Source: Forficula auricularia (taxonomy: Eukaryota; Arthropoda; Insecta; Dermaptera; Forficulidae). Taken from it: a stretch of 64,000 nt of DNA. The stretch is taken from the NCBI GenBank assembly GCA_024734495.1, contig JALMQS010000085.1:22945077-23009076 (forward strand), in the 5' to 3' direction. Position 1 is the stretch's first letter; every line of letters begins with the position of its first letter. The notes under the pieces were generated by a model that was not told where the DNA came from, ran no database searches, and worked only from the letters and a program-made list of their open reading frames with translations. Positions 32,620 to 43,570 of this stretch are shown here, piece by piece. Position numbers and translations under genes: made by a program.

Positions 32620-33706
32620 AATATTAGCAACTTTTGTTTTCTATTTTCTTTTTTAACGATATGAAAATTCCATTGATAAAGGGAGAAATTATCTCGAAAC
32701 GTTTGTGTTTTTTTATAATACGTTTGAAAATTGTTTTTTAAAAGATTTGTATTTATTTTATTTATTAAATATCAATCAATAATTTGTTAACCAAAATATT
32801 TGATATATTACATAGGTGTGTGTGTATACCTATGTTTGTTTGTTTGCATCAAGCAGAGGATAAACCTCATTTATGAAGACACTAATAGGGCCTTGTTTAA
32901 TCTTTTTAAACGGAACCCTAATACTATGCAAAATCCAGCAATTTTCTTAGGCACGATCACAATACTACGTAACAATAACTAAACAAAATATTTAGTCCAA
33001 ATGCTGGATATCTATAAATTTAAAACTTTTATCAAAAAAGTAGTCCAAGTAAACGTTCAAGTCAATAAAATTTTCTAGAGAATGAGATAGGAATCAAGTT
33101 TCTAGGATGAGTGGTTTTCATTTTATGAAGGAAAAACGACAATTTTTCAAAACTTCAACCTAATTGCGGTACAGATTACAATTTATTCTAATTAAGATAA
33201 AACTTTGTTTGAATTGTAGAAAATTTAATCTAGTTTAAAAATGTATAGAGTGGTCTTTGTCGAAATCGTGCTCTTTCATGGTCAAAATGGTAAAAAATCG
33301 AAAAAAGTGCGAATTTTTGGGCGATCCGGGTGATTGCAGAGGTCGAAAACTTGGATTTTGCAAATGAGCCCGAACGGTTGGTCCGAGAAAAAAAAAAACC
33401 AAAATAATGAAATTTGTATAAAATTTTATGAACTTTCATTTTGGGTAGGAAGATTATTTACGATAAGTTGATAGTTTTCGAGTTATAAGCGAAAAACCGC
33501 CAAATTTTCACCTTTTTTTTTTTTTTGCATTTTCTACAATGTTGTGTCACGAAATTTTTGTGGGAGACCTCAGATTTGGATTCAGTGCCACAAAAAACAT
33601 AAATATGGAAAAATCAGAACTATCCCAAAACTTTCCTGATAAAAACACAATTTGACTGGACTACTTAACATTAGGTTGAGCTAATTAGTCCCTAAAGAGA
33701 AACAAA
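32620..33706. other. AT-rich unassigned sequence with decayed repeats
   Basis: A worn motif copy near 32673-32706 (GATAAAGGGAGAAATTATCTCGAAACGTTT). One arm of the ATCAAGCAGAGG family near 32845-32870. No gene seen. Confidence 0.35.
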
Positions 33707-34033
33707 GAGGTTGTCCTCTGCTTGATGCAAATAAACATACACACATATATATCTCGAGATGATATACATATTGTTATATTTGAATGTGAACCAGAAGAAT
33801 GTCTTTATTGGTTCTAAGCTGACCACCAGTGACGAAAAAACACCAAATTTTCAATATCCATCCGATATTGACTCCATGAAAAACATTTATAATTAAAAAA
33901 AGACTGATGATGAAGACCAAGTCTTCGAAACTACTATATAGTCTCAAACAAATAAATAATATATATATACAGATATTTTATCTCGAGATATATATGTGTG
34001 TATGTTTATTTGCATCAAGCAGAGAACAACCTC
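33707..34033. mobile_element. TIR element with central hammerhead-like motif
   Basis: Left end GAGGTTGTCCTCTGCTTGAT..., right end ...ATCAAGCAGAGAACAACCTC. The arms continue through AAATAAACATACACACATAT to TATCTCGAGAT. At the centre (33904-33945) is the best motif copy. Single arms of the family occur near 4714, 32845, 38718 and 41691. Confidence 0.82.
33904..33945 (+). ncRNA. Hammerhead-like motif, most complete copy
   Basis: CTGATGA (33904-33910), one extra T, GAAGAC-CAA-GTCTTC (six perfect pairs), GAAA, then ACTA...TAGT forming a possible stem III, followed by C at 33943 where a hammerhead would cleave. Stem I is only about GA/TC. The extra T before stem II departs from the consensus, so activity is uncertain. 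Confidence 0.65.
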
Positions 34034-34205
34034 TGGCTCTCATCTGTGGAGGGGTGTCTCCAATCATTCCCTTGCTACACTGGATGCAATTCAGAAGCGA
34101 GCAATTAAACTAATAGGAGACCCGGCTCTAACCAACTCACTCGACTCCCTAGCTCACCGAAGAACCGTTTCTGCCCTTTCCCTTACTACAGATACTATCA
34201 TGAGC
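34034..34205 (+). pseudogene. LINE fragment related to 5642-6379
   Basis: Reads SHLWRGVSNHSLATLDAIQK, then RAIKLIGDPALTNSLDSLAH and RRTVSALSL, matching the SHLWRGASKYSLETLDAIQR region of the Jockey/CR1-like LINE. Only about 55 codons remain, directly after the TIR element. Confidence 0.8.
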
Positions 34206-34236
34206 TAATTAATAGTATAATATGCTATCCCGTATC

Positions 34237-34473
34237 GAAATAAATAGATTTTCGAAATTAGTTTTTAATATATTTTTGAAAATATATTAAAAAAAGATAA
34301 AATTTTTGTGTTAAATTTATATAAAGTTTATGTTGTCTATATATTCTTAAAATAAAATTATTTTTATGTCGCTCTAGTTTAAATTTTATATAAATTTAAC
34401 ACAAAAAATTTTATATTTTTAATATATTTTCAAAAAATATATAAAAACAATATTTCGAAAATCTATTTATTTC
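34237..34473. repeat. AT-rich foldback
   Basis: GAAATAAATAGATTTTCGAA at the left and TTCGAAAATCTATTTATTTC at the right; arms of about 90-100 bp continue through TTTTAATATATTTT and GTGTTAAATTTATATAAA. Probably a small MITE; no duplication was checked. Confidence 0.7.
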
Positions 34474-35160
34474 CTGTTGTGATGGCTCACGCCAGAGGTC
34501 GTAGCAGGCACCATCCTCAGGGAGACACGAGTGGCGAGGGCCAGTCATGGCCAGGTTATCCAAGTGAATAGAATAAAAGATGTCAACACTCAATCTGTCT
34601 ACGTGTCTTATTCAAAATACCTAACACAACATTTCCATACGGGATATAATATATGCACTCTTCCCCTCCCGTCCCCACTACCCTGTATTAAATATTTAAC
34701 AATTGGCTTAGCGAACTCGCATGAGAAATTACACTTGAAAAAAAATCATCTAATCATCTTTAATCGATTTTCAATTGGAAGGCTGAAAAAGTCAAGGAAA
34801 TGTACCACAAGAGTGGGATCACGGATAGAAAAACCTCTTTTTTGTGTCCCGCAATGACGTCGCGTCGTTTCGAAATGATTTTTGGCACCTCTTCTGAGAA
34901 ATGGAGACGTCTCTTAATTAAAGCGTTGCAATTGGAAATTGGACAAGGGTGACATCGTTACACACCATTAAGGTTAAGCGCTTTCCCAGCCTCATCAGGT
35001 CATGGACCACGGATTAGAAGACGGCTTCATTGACAATCGCGACATCAGCATTTTTTTTTTAATCTTTTTTTAATCACTTTAAATGAAGAGATGGCTTTCG
35101 TTCTTATATTCCTTCCTCCTCGAATCCGCAGCAACCCGGAGCGTATACTCATTCATTCAT
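34474..35160. other. Low-copy, GC-richer intron stretch
   Basis: No repeat relative found in the window and no convincing exon. The open frame at 34531-34857 has no known family. A candidate for unique host intron or regulatory DNA. Confidence 0.35.
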
Positions 35161-35392
35161 TGTAGTTTTTATAGTACCCGGTAGCTTAAGCTCGGTAACT
35201 TTTTTGGGTTAGTTAAAAGCGGTATATTAATATTATTTTTAATTTTAAATTCAGAGAAAAAAGAACAACTTTAGGCACAGCAATGATGGCCTGAGCGGGC
35301 CGTAACATTGGCAAAATAAATACTATATATATTGATCTAGATTAATTTGTAACAACGCTTAGAGAAATTTCTCTAAAAAAATTTCCCTCTTG
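35161..35392. other. Helitron-side fragment
   Basis: GCTTAAGCTCGGTAACTTTT and ATTAATATTATTTTTAATTT resemble, inverted, the 57940-58010 text. Ends not resolved. Confidence 0.35.
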
Positions 35393-35815
35393 ACTAGAAT
35401 CGAACCTACGAACTCTTGAACTAAGGTCCTCTGCTTTATCCACTAGACCAATCTGACATTAATATTTATACCATGATTTCTATTACTAAAACTATAAATT
35501 TTTGATTTAGACTTTGTGTCGAGATAATATTGTATTCATTTGAACTCGAATGAAAATGAAAAAACACCAATTGATTTTAAATTAAAAAACATTGAATATA
35601 TATTAATTAACAAGGCAAATTTGAAATATAATTGTCAGCTCTGATTTTAAACTGACAGCTCCAGTTGATTTTCATTAACCAGGCAAATTTGAAATATAAT
35701 TTTAATTTGCACTCAAATTTTGAGATGAAAGACTCTAAAAGACTTTAAATTAAGAAACATTAAATATATCGATAATTATTCCTCACCCCCCCCCCCCCTC
35801 CCCGCCCCGCCACTC
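35393..35815 (-). mobile_element. SINE-headed dispersed repeat, copy A
   Basis: A tRNA-like head on the minus strand (TGGTCTAGTGGATAAAGC, GGTTCGATTC) at 35393-35457, followed by a body shared with 41190-41680: ACACAAAGTC, a duplicated AGGCAAATTTGAAATATAAT word, and a C/G-run at the far end (35787-35815). Confidence 0.7.
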
Positions 35816-36129
35816 AAAAATTTAATATTCAATTCGCTTTTCTTTGCGCACAGAAGAAATTATTCACATCTTATTTGATTTATATTTTATATATTATTTG
35901 TTTATTTTTTAATATTTTGCACTATTATTTAATTTTTTATATTAAATGACACACAAAAAAACCTAAGCAAAAAAAATCAAGTCTTGGCGACTCTGATTTT
36001 TACCATCTGGATTTGGGGATCCCTATCATATATTTACTCTATACACGATTTTCTTCATTGATTCTGCTTTGAATATATCATTAATAATCAAAAGTATATC
36101 ATTAATAATCAAGAGTTATAACTACAGTG

Positions 36130-36480
36130 CCGTGGTCAAATAATTTAATACACCATTATACAAAAGCAAGTACATTTTTCTCATTTTATTTTAAACGTGG
36201 TTTTTTTAAGAGGAATAGAATTTTTGGACCGAGACGCTGCCCGCCAGGGCACCAGCTTCGGAGGGCCGTTCGAGCGCGCCGATCGACGCTCGTAAAGCTA
36301 AATAAGAGTAAATAAAATTGTAAGGTACACAAGAGTGTACTCCTGATGATGGGCTCGGAGCCCGAAATATATACCAGAATACCGAGATAAAACTCAAAAC
36401 ATATATTTGATTTATTATATTTATGTGAAACCTGCCTTGCAATTTTATTTTCTCTTATTTAAAAATGTTTCACCTTGAAC
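36130..36480 (+). mobile_element. Repeat with GC island and hammerhead-like motif
   Basis: GGACCGAGACGCTGCCCGCC at 36227-36246 and CAGGGCACCAGC recur inverted at 41060-41090. CTCCTGATGATGGGCTCGG follows (motif 36343-36367), and the TGTGAAACCTGCC end near 36425 recalls the Penelope-like tail's GTGAAACACC and the 4460 end. Probably the tail of a Penelope-like or related retroelement, by inference. Confidence 0.5.
36343..36367 (+). ncRNA. Hammerhead-like motif
   Basis: CTGATGA, extra T, GGGCT-CGG-AGCCC, GAAATATATA. Five perfect pairs; same subgroup as 4373-4397 and the Penelope-like tails. Confidence 0.6.
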
Positions 36481-36584
36481 CGACACCCAACTATTTAAAA
36501 ATTAATAAATAAATAAATTTTAGTTAAGTTGCTGTTAAGCCCTATGTATACTAGACTTTTAATGCTAGAGCTGCGCTAGAGTAC

Positions 36585-37161
36585 CGCGACATTTCAGCCC
36601 CCGACAAAATATCCTCCGACATAATATCTTCTGACAAAATATTCCCCAGTATAAGGGAGAATACAAAAGAAATTAAGTGAAAGCTTATAATCATAGTTTT
36701 GAATAATATAAACAGACTTTCATATTTTGGCAGCTAATTAGCCGTTTGAAAGTGCTGCTGTCTGTCGTGTTTGATTAGGAAAAAATGGGAGCCCCAAACA
36801 CACCCCGCCCGACGATTGGCTGGTTCGGTTTTCAATGTGTGTTTGATTAGAAAAAAAATGGGAGCCCGAAACACACCCCGCCCGGACTAAACTTTCGGAG
36901 GTTCGGTTAATATATATTCAGTTCGGCTCGGTTGGGTTCGTATAGATCCTTTTCGGGCTAACGCCAACCGAACCGTCTAAAAACCAGCCCGACAAGGAGC
37001 TATACGAACCCAACCGAGCCGAACTGAATATATATTAACCCAACCGGAGTCGATTTACATTACTCATAAGATTCACGAGGGGAAGGGTTATTTTATCATG
37101 AGATATTTTGTCTGAAGGATATTTTGTGGGGGAATGTTTTGTCGGGGGCTGAAATGTCGCG
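36585..37161. mobile_element. TIR element with CGCGACATTTCAG ends and inner foldback
   Basis: Left CGCGACATTTCAGCCCCCGA, right TCGGGGGCTGAAATGTCGCG. Inside, AAAATGGGAGCCC...ACACACCCCGCCCG is directly repeated (about 36783 and 36857). A second inverted pair lies at 36901-36950 and 37001-37041 (TTCAGTTCGGCTCGGTTGGG and complement). Non-coding. Confidence 0.85.
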
Positions 37162-37299
37162 GAATCGCGCTAGGTCGTCCTCTAGTGGTTCCCTAGAAAT
37201 GTACACAACACCTAGTGATCATGGATAATCACTTAATCCTCAACAACTTTTGTGTGTAAGGCCCTAAGTTGTAGGTTCACCAACATATTGATAAATCTA

Positions 37300-37960
37300 G
37301 GGCTGTATTCAGAGCTTAATTTCGACTAGAACGGTCTGGTACTGGACACGCCAGGGCGGTCCTAAGTTAATGGTGGACTTACTCTTGGTGAAGCGAAGTC
37401 TAACTCTAATTGCTATCTCTCTGACATCGGTCACATGATCCCAATAATACTTAATTAATAATTTATTCTTTCTAATTATTTAATAAATCAGTTGTTAGTT
37501 GTTCATTAACAAGCAAACAAGCCACATCGGAACGATTCAAGCTGAACCTTTTCATACATTTTACTCGAGTTAATCGTTACCCTGCCAGCCAGAAATCAAT
37601 CTACAACTTATCAAGTGATTTTACAAATAATTGCCTTCATTTTCCAAGAAGATTTCTCCCAGCTAGCAGCGTACGACCGCCTAGGATCTCAAACCATTGC
37701 TCAAAGGTTCTCAGACTTATTTTTTTTCATAACACATAAATGTCTCGTTTCGAAATCCATTTACTTACATGCTATTTCTATTAAGTGAAATACAGACTAT
37801 TTCAACAGGAGTTAAATGGAACTAACATTTACTAACTAACAAATCTTATTTATAAAATACATGAACATTGAATCAAACAAATACATTCTCTTTAAATTAA
37901 ATTGAACTTGCCTTTTCGTTCATATTAACTTAACATTTCTATACAGCTTGTATATTCATT
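37300..37960 (+). repeat. Dispersed repeat, copy 1 (partner at 52340-52960)
   Basis: Shares long blocks with 52340-52960: CTAATTGCTATCTCTCTGAC, TTTTACTCGAGTTAATCGTT and CCGCCTAGGATCTCAAACCA. Same orientation, 10-15 percent diverged by eye. No coding capacity recognised; type unknown. Confidence 0.75.
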
Positions 37961-38715
37961 TAAATACTAGTTGACTCTCTTTCAAATAAGAAATCTTTTG
38001 TTTTCTAAACTATGTACCAAAACTATTATTAAGAATATCTAATATTTATTTTAACATTTTAATAACATTTTAACAAACTAATAATTAGTGATTGTTAATT
38101 AATAAACTCAAATACAAGCCCACGCAAACTAATTACAATAATTGATATTTTAATTGAATTCCTATTATTCATATTATTAATTATAATTGACTAATTGTTA
38201 ACAAAGTATTATTTGTAATATTATTTTTCAAAACAAAAACAAAACAAAAGATTCAAATCTATATGTAAGAATCTATTTCATAAACAATCTTATTATTTTT
38301 TTTGTAACTATTTAATCGAACTCAAATTATAACTAAACATTAACTTGTACATATTTGTTGACTGAATAACATCTGATTATTTTTCAATAAAATAATAAAA
38401 CTTGTCATATTACAACCTGAATATTTGGCTTTATCAAATCTGGTCCAACTTATTTATTGGTTAACATTTCAGCACCTCTTTTTTTGTGAATAAGACCTTC
38501 TGCTTTAGATCACACAAACTTAACTTTATTTATAACTAACTAACTTATCAATCGTACATACAGTAAAAGTTTGTATCTGGTAGACCGACTGTAAGACGGA
38601 GTCACAACTGGCGAATTAATTTTTTGTTACAGTATTTTAAATTTTGTAAAGTTTTTCAAGCACTATTGCAGTTGGCCTAACTAGGTACTGTGTTCATTTT
38701 CTCACAGGGGAACCA
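37961..38715. other. AT-rich intron-like DNA
   Basis: Nothing recognised; very A/T-rich, no long frames, no repeat partner. Confidence 0.35.
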
Positions 38716-38870
38716 ATGAGGTTGTCCTCTCTGCTTGATGGAAATAAACATATAAATCAAATATAAATATATAATTTATTTGTTTGAGACTATAGTTTCG
38801 AAGGATTGACCTTCATCACCAATCAGTGTTTTATTTCTCATGTGATCAACTAGAAGATTGGATTTAGATA
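38716..38870. mobile_element. Partial copy of the ATCAAGCAGAGG TIR element
   Basis: GAGGTTGTCCTCTCTGCTTG at the left, then on the minus strand a worn hammerhead-like motif (38795-38825: CTGA with an insertion, GAAGG-TCAAT-CCTTC, GAAACTATAGTCTC). The right arm is missing. Confidence 0.65.
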
Positions 38871-39050
38871 AATTCGTTTTGTTGTTGGGTACTGCAGTGC
38901 TAAGCAAAGTGGTTTTGAGTTGTAGGCACTAATTATAAAATTTTCAATATTTTTACCTCATAATTAAGCAAAATAAGTAAATACTTAGCTAAAAATAACT
39001 AGATAAAGTAGACGTATCTTTAGTAAGTGAGTTTGCAAATCTTAATGTCT

Positions 39051-39223
39051 GGGAAAGAAAAGGGGAAGGGGAAGACCCAGATTAGAATATTTCAACCAAA
39101 TAATTGGGGATATGGGATGCCAGACATTTAGAGTGGTCAAACAGCTGGCAGGGGACAGAGTCGAGTGGAGACGGATTGTTGCATCAAACCAGTCTTAGGA
39201 CTGTATACTCGATGATGATGATG
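39051..39223 (+). pseudogene. 5'-truncated RTE-like LINE copy
   Basis: Matches the last 170 bases of the 13398-16382 LINE, including the stop and GATGATGATGATG tail. Flanked by AATGTCT (39044-39050) and AACGTCT (39224-39230), probably a target duplication with one change. One deletion relative to the full copy (GGGGAAGACCC). Confidence 0.88.
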
Positions 39224-39364
39224 AACGTCTAAATTTCTCGAAATAATGTTTGTAACATCAGTTACCACCTTTCTGCTTAGCAGGGCAGTGAATAGTGATA
39301 TAATTCAAGAGAATGTGTCAAGATCTCAATTTTCCATAAGACTCTAGGAAAATGTTTACATTTA

Positions 39365-40435
39365 AAATAAGCTGACTTGTTTTGATGTGGCCATCCACTT
39401 GACTTTACCATACAACCTTGCCCCTCACTTATATTTAATATTTAATAAAATTATTTATAATCATGTAGGGGTGGGGGGTTAGTTTTTCCATTTTTAGATT
39501 ACTGTGGGCCCACTGATTAGGTATGTATACAAAATTTGGTTGAGTTTGGTACAAGGGCCTCTATTTTCATTTTTTGACCCTACACCCCCCCTCCCCCCAC
39601 ATATTTTGGGCGGTTAGTTTTTGCATTTTTAGACTTCTGGGGGCCCACTGATTATGTATACAAAATTTGGTTAAGTTTGGTACAAGAGACTAGATTTTTT
39701 GACCTCCCCCCCTTTTTGGGCGGTAAATTTTTGCATTTTTATACTTCTGGGGGTCCAGTGATTATGTATACAAAATTTGGTTGAGTTTGGTACAAGGGCC
39801 TAGATTTTCATTTTTTGACCCTACACCCCCCTTCTCCATTTTGGGCGGTTAACTTTTGGTTTTTTAGACCTTTGGGGTCCCAATGATTATGTATACAAAA
39901 TTTCGTTGAGTTTGGTAAATGGCCAAGATTTTCATTTTTTGACCCCCCTACCCCCATATTGGGCGGTTTTTTTTTGCATTTTTAGATTTCTGGGGTCCCA
40001 CTGATTGTATATACAAAATTCTGTTGAGTTTGCTCAAATGGCCTAGATTTTTAATTTTTAACCCCCCTCCACCTCACTTATTTTTGGGTCGATATGCACC
40101 AAAATCTAATCAGCTCTTAGTCTCAATGGAACAAAACTATGTGTGAAATTTGGTTTCGATATTAACACTAGTTTTTGAGCTAGCTCGTCCACAAAATTTG
40201 GTAACGCACAGACTAACAGACATTTTGACAAAACAATTATTATCTCAAAAAATATAACTTTTTCGATGTTCACTTATTAGGGCTTTTTTGTAAACCGAAA
40301 TGCTCTGGTTTCGCTCAATTTTTTTAATCAAAATAGTTTCAGCCGTTTTTGAGATATTTCGAAAAAGAGAAGGAAAAAACCCACTTTTTTCATGCACGAT
40401 TACAATACTTGACCATACCCTGTAAGTAATTTATT
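39365..40435 (+). mobile_element. Element with about 120-bp pyrimidine/purine array, copy 1
   Basis: Contains 5-6 direct repeats marked by GATTATGTATACAAAATTTG and TTGGGCGGTTAGTTTTTGCA (39460-40070), each ending in a C-rich block. The right part has ACTAGTTTTTGAGCTAGCTC and GAGATATTTCGAAAAAG, and it ends CTTGACCATACCCTGTA. The left edge GTGGCCATCCACTTGACTTT recurs inverted at 42540. Copies: 42000-42700 (inverted), 61255-62640 (inverted). Confidence 0.75.
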
Positions 40436-40990
40436 TTCAAAAAATTTCTCGCTAAAGTGTGATTGAAACTTCATCAAAGCAGATTGAGACTTAAACTATT
40501 ATAAAAAATTAAGTTATAGTTATAATCTAATATTTTTATTTAACATTGCCGTCGAAAGGAACTTCTTAAAAAATAACCCAAGATTTTTTAGTAACTAAAT
40601 TTTGTGAAGTGATTGTTTTTAATTGATAATCCAAATATATTAGCGAGTGGTCCCTGATGAAGGTCTCCCGCTGAGCTGCGCAGACACATCTGCTGACACC
40701 CACCCTGATCTCTCGGAAGAATTGAAACCACGTGTGTGTGTGTGTATGTGTGTGTATACGATGTACCAGAGGGACAGAAGCAAGGCACGTGGGGTAAAGC
40801 GTAAAGAGCAGCAGCTGGTAGGCAAATGAGAGAGAGAGAGATGGGAGCCCCCCTTGAACCTCCCGCTGAGAGAGGGGATCCCCGGGCATCATCACCCAAG
40901 AAACCTCTGGCCACCCCCTGGGGCGACCAGCTCAAAACACTCACTTGGAATTATTAACGAAGAACCATCATCGCTCAAGCTCAACGTCTT
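40436..40990. other. Low-copy, GC-richer stretch with (GT)n
   Basis: 40650-40950 is unlike its AT-rich surroundings (GGGAGCCCCCCTTGAACCTC, CCACCCCCTGGGGCGACC). Overlapping open frames on both strands match no family I know, and the (TG)n at 40732-40755 breaks them. Possibly a host regulatory element. Confidence 0.35.
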
Positions 40991-41189
40991 CGGCAACACC
41001 TTCTATATTACTATTCGAAAACGAGCTTTTCGTGCGTTCCCTCGAAGCTCAGCCCTCCGGGCTGGTGCCCTGGCGGGCAGCGTCACGGTCCAAAATTTTA
41101 TTCCTCTTAAAAAACCACACTCCAAAGTATACCGGTAAACTACCGAAAATACATCGTCTCTTAAAAGTTTCGCCTCTTTATCTTTTGAG
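40991..41189 (-). mobile_element. Inverted copy of the 36150-36320 GC-island repeat
   Basis: GGCTGGTGCCCTGGCGGGCA and ATTTTATTCCTCTTAAAAAA are the complement of the 36200-36255 text. No motif copy retained here. Confidence 0.65.
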
Positions 41190-41680
41190 TGGCGAGGGGG
41201 GGGGGGGGGGGGGAAGAGGAATAATGATCAATATATATTAATGTTTCTTAATTCAAAATGAATTGGAGTCTTTCATTTCAAAATTCGAGTCCAAATTAGA
41301 AATTAGAATTTCAAATTTGCCTGGTTAATGAAAATCGATTGGAGCCATCAGTTTAAAATCCGAGCTGACAATTATATTTCAAATTTGCCTTGTTAATTAA
41401 TATATATTTAATGTCTCTTAATTTAAAATCTATTGGTGTTTTTTATTTTCATTCGAGTTCAAATGAATACAATATTATCTCGACACAAAGTCCAAATCAA
41501 AAATATCTAGTTTTAGTAAGAGAAATCAAGATAGAAATATTAATGTCGCAATGGAGTAATCGGTAGAGCCAATGACTATAGTTCAAGAGTTCGTCGGTTC
41601 GATTCTAGGCAAGAGCATAATTTTTTTAGAGAAATTTCTCTAAGCGTTGTTACAAATTAATCTAGATGAATATTATATAG
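41190..41680 (+). mobile_element. SINE-headed dispersed repeat, copy B
   Basis: Inverted relative of 35393-35815: G-run at 41198-41213, AATTTGCCTTGTTAATTAAT, CGACACAAAGTCCAAATCAA, then the tRNA-like head TGGAGTAATCGGTAGAGCC and GGTTCGATTCTAGGCAAGAG (41551-41616) and the GAGAAATTTCTCTAAGCGTT tail. Confidence 0.72.
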
Positions 41681-41999
41681 TATGAAATCAATGAGGTTGC
41701 CCGCTCCTTGATACAAATGAACATTTACCCATACATAAAGACGAGGGTGAACCGCGATTGGAATTAGGTGTACACATCTTTGGAATTATGTGGAATTATT
41801 TTGAAATTTATTAGATAATGCCCCTTCATCTACTTGGAAATGAAATTGGAAGTGGAAGTAGGTGTACACGCCCGTATAGCACAGAGACCAAAATAAAACC
41901 CAAATGCAACTTTTTTGATTGGTTGAATTATAGTCATTATATACTTTTAATTAGGTTGAATTACGGTTTCAAAACGGTAGTTATGTCTCGTTTTTTTCC
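41681..41999. other. Unassigned AT-rich sequence
   Basis: Starts with a worn arm of the ATCAAGCAGAGG family (GAGGTTGCCCGCTCCTTGAT). The 66-codon frame at 41818 has no family. Confidence 0.3.
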
Positions 42000-42700
42000 G
42001 TTTTGCAATGTCTGTTAGTCTGTCTGGTAGTCTGTGCGTTACCAAATTTTTGTGGACGAGCTAGTTCAAAAAACTAGTGTGAATATCGAAACCAAATTTC
42101 ACACGTAGTTTTGGTCCATTGAGATTAAGAGCTGATTAGATTTTGCATATCGACCCAAAATTAAGGGGGGTAGAGGAGGGGGGGGGGTTGAAAATTAAAA
42201 ATCTACGATATTTGAGCAAACTCAACCAAATTTTGTATACATAATCAGTGGGACCCCAGAAGTCTAAAAATGCAAAAACTAACCGTCCAAAGGAGGTGGG
42301 GGTGTAGGGTCAAAAAATGAAAATCTAGGCCCTTATATCAAACTCAACCAAATTTTGTATACATAATCAGTGGGCACACAGTAATCTAAAAAACTAACCC
42401 CCCAAAATGGGGGGGATCAAAAAATGCAAATAAAGGTTATATCGACCCAAAATTAAGGGGGTGGGGGTTAAAAATTAAAAATCTAGGCTATTTGAGCAAA
42501 CTCAACCAAATTTTGTATACATAATCATTGGGACCTCAGATTGTATGGTAAAGTCAAGTGGATGGCCACATCAGAACACGCCAGCTTATTTTAATTAAAG
42601 TATTTTCAGTCGTTTTTTGAGATATTTCGAAAAAATGAAGCAAAAATAACCACTTTTTTCATGCACTATTACAATACTTGACTATACCCTGTATGGTAAA
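42000..42700 (-). mobile_element. About 120-bp array element, copy 2 (inverted)
   Basis: GTATACATAATCAGTGGGAC-type blocks recur at about 42236, 42357 and 42517, inverted relative to 39365-40435, with AAGTCAAGTGGATGGCCACA near 42551. Near the right edge ACTATACCCTGTATGGTAAA repeats the end of copy 1. Confidence 0.72.
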
Positions 42701-43394
42701 GTAAAAAGTAATTTTAAAATATAAATTACTAGATAGGTTTATTTATTTATATTTAAAAATTTCGTTGTACCTTTAGATATAACATGTTTCACCTAACAAA
42801 ACTCTGCTGCGCTCGGAAAATAAAATTAGTTATTGTTCTGATATAATTTATGTTAAGGAGTTGGGAAGACGATAACTCTTCTAAGAACTAACCAGACAGC
42901 AAGTTGCTTATCTTCATGGATTCCTATATTTATTAGTACTTGTCAAATTGTCCTCGATGTGAATGAATTGTTTCGTTTTTTGTGGAATCGTTTGCTCTAA
43001 ATTGGTGAGCCCCGTGGGCCGATGTCTCTTCATCATCATCATCTTCATCAAGATGATCATGATATGGTAGTGATTATGTTCATCTGTTGACTTCCGGCTG
43101 GGTCTAGCTAGCTTGCTTGCGCTGGATGCCAGGAAATGGCTCCTTATTGTGCCTTTCGCGCCCACGTCACCGCCAATTGACCATTTTCCTCTTATTTTAT
43201 TTATTTTTTTTATTTTTTCTATACAATGCCCACATCTGAAATTCTAGCCTATTTCATTCACATCACACACACACACAGCTCACCTTACCTACTACTTTGT
43301 TCCTTCTTCAGGATTTCAATTGAGACCATCATTAGCAAATCAATATTATTGAAAAACTATAAGGATTTAATGGAAGGTAGTCAACGAAAAATTA
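42701..43394. other. Low-copy intron-like DNA
   Basis: 42880-43200 is GC-richer and has no relative in the window; the minus open frame at 42914-43165 runs through a CATCATCATC repeat and is not convincing. (CA)n near 43263. Confidence 0.35.
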
Positions 43395-43570
43395 AAAAAA
43401 TTTTATGAAAAAAATCGGTTGTCTGTAAAGTCGGTTCACTGATGATAGTTGAACGTGACAACGTCATAAGAAAATACTGATGGAATGGTATTTTCTTATG
43501 ACGTTGTCACGTTCAACTATCGTCAGTAAACCGACTTTACGAGACAACCGATTTTTTCATAAAATTCTTC
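43395..43570. mobile_element. Small foldback with worn motif
   Basis: Arms TTTTATGAAAAAAATCGGTT / AACCGATTTTTTCATAAAAT and CACTGATGATAGTTGAACGT with its complement. CTGATGATAGTTG...CAACGTC keeps half of the hammerhead-like layout but lacks GAAA. Confidence 0.8.

Noticed and set aside
40566..40944. Two long minus-strand frames and a plus-strand MYQRDRSKARGVKRKEQ frame, considered as N-terminal exon of the zinc-finger gene
   Set aside because: Frames run through a (TG)n repeat. The plus frame is on the wrong strand relative to the 23112-23323 exon, and no splice pair was convincing.
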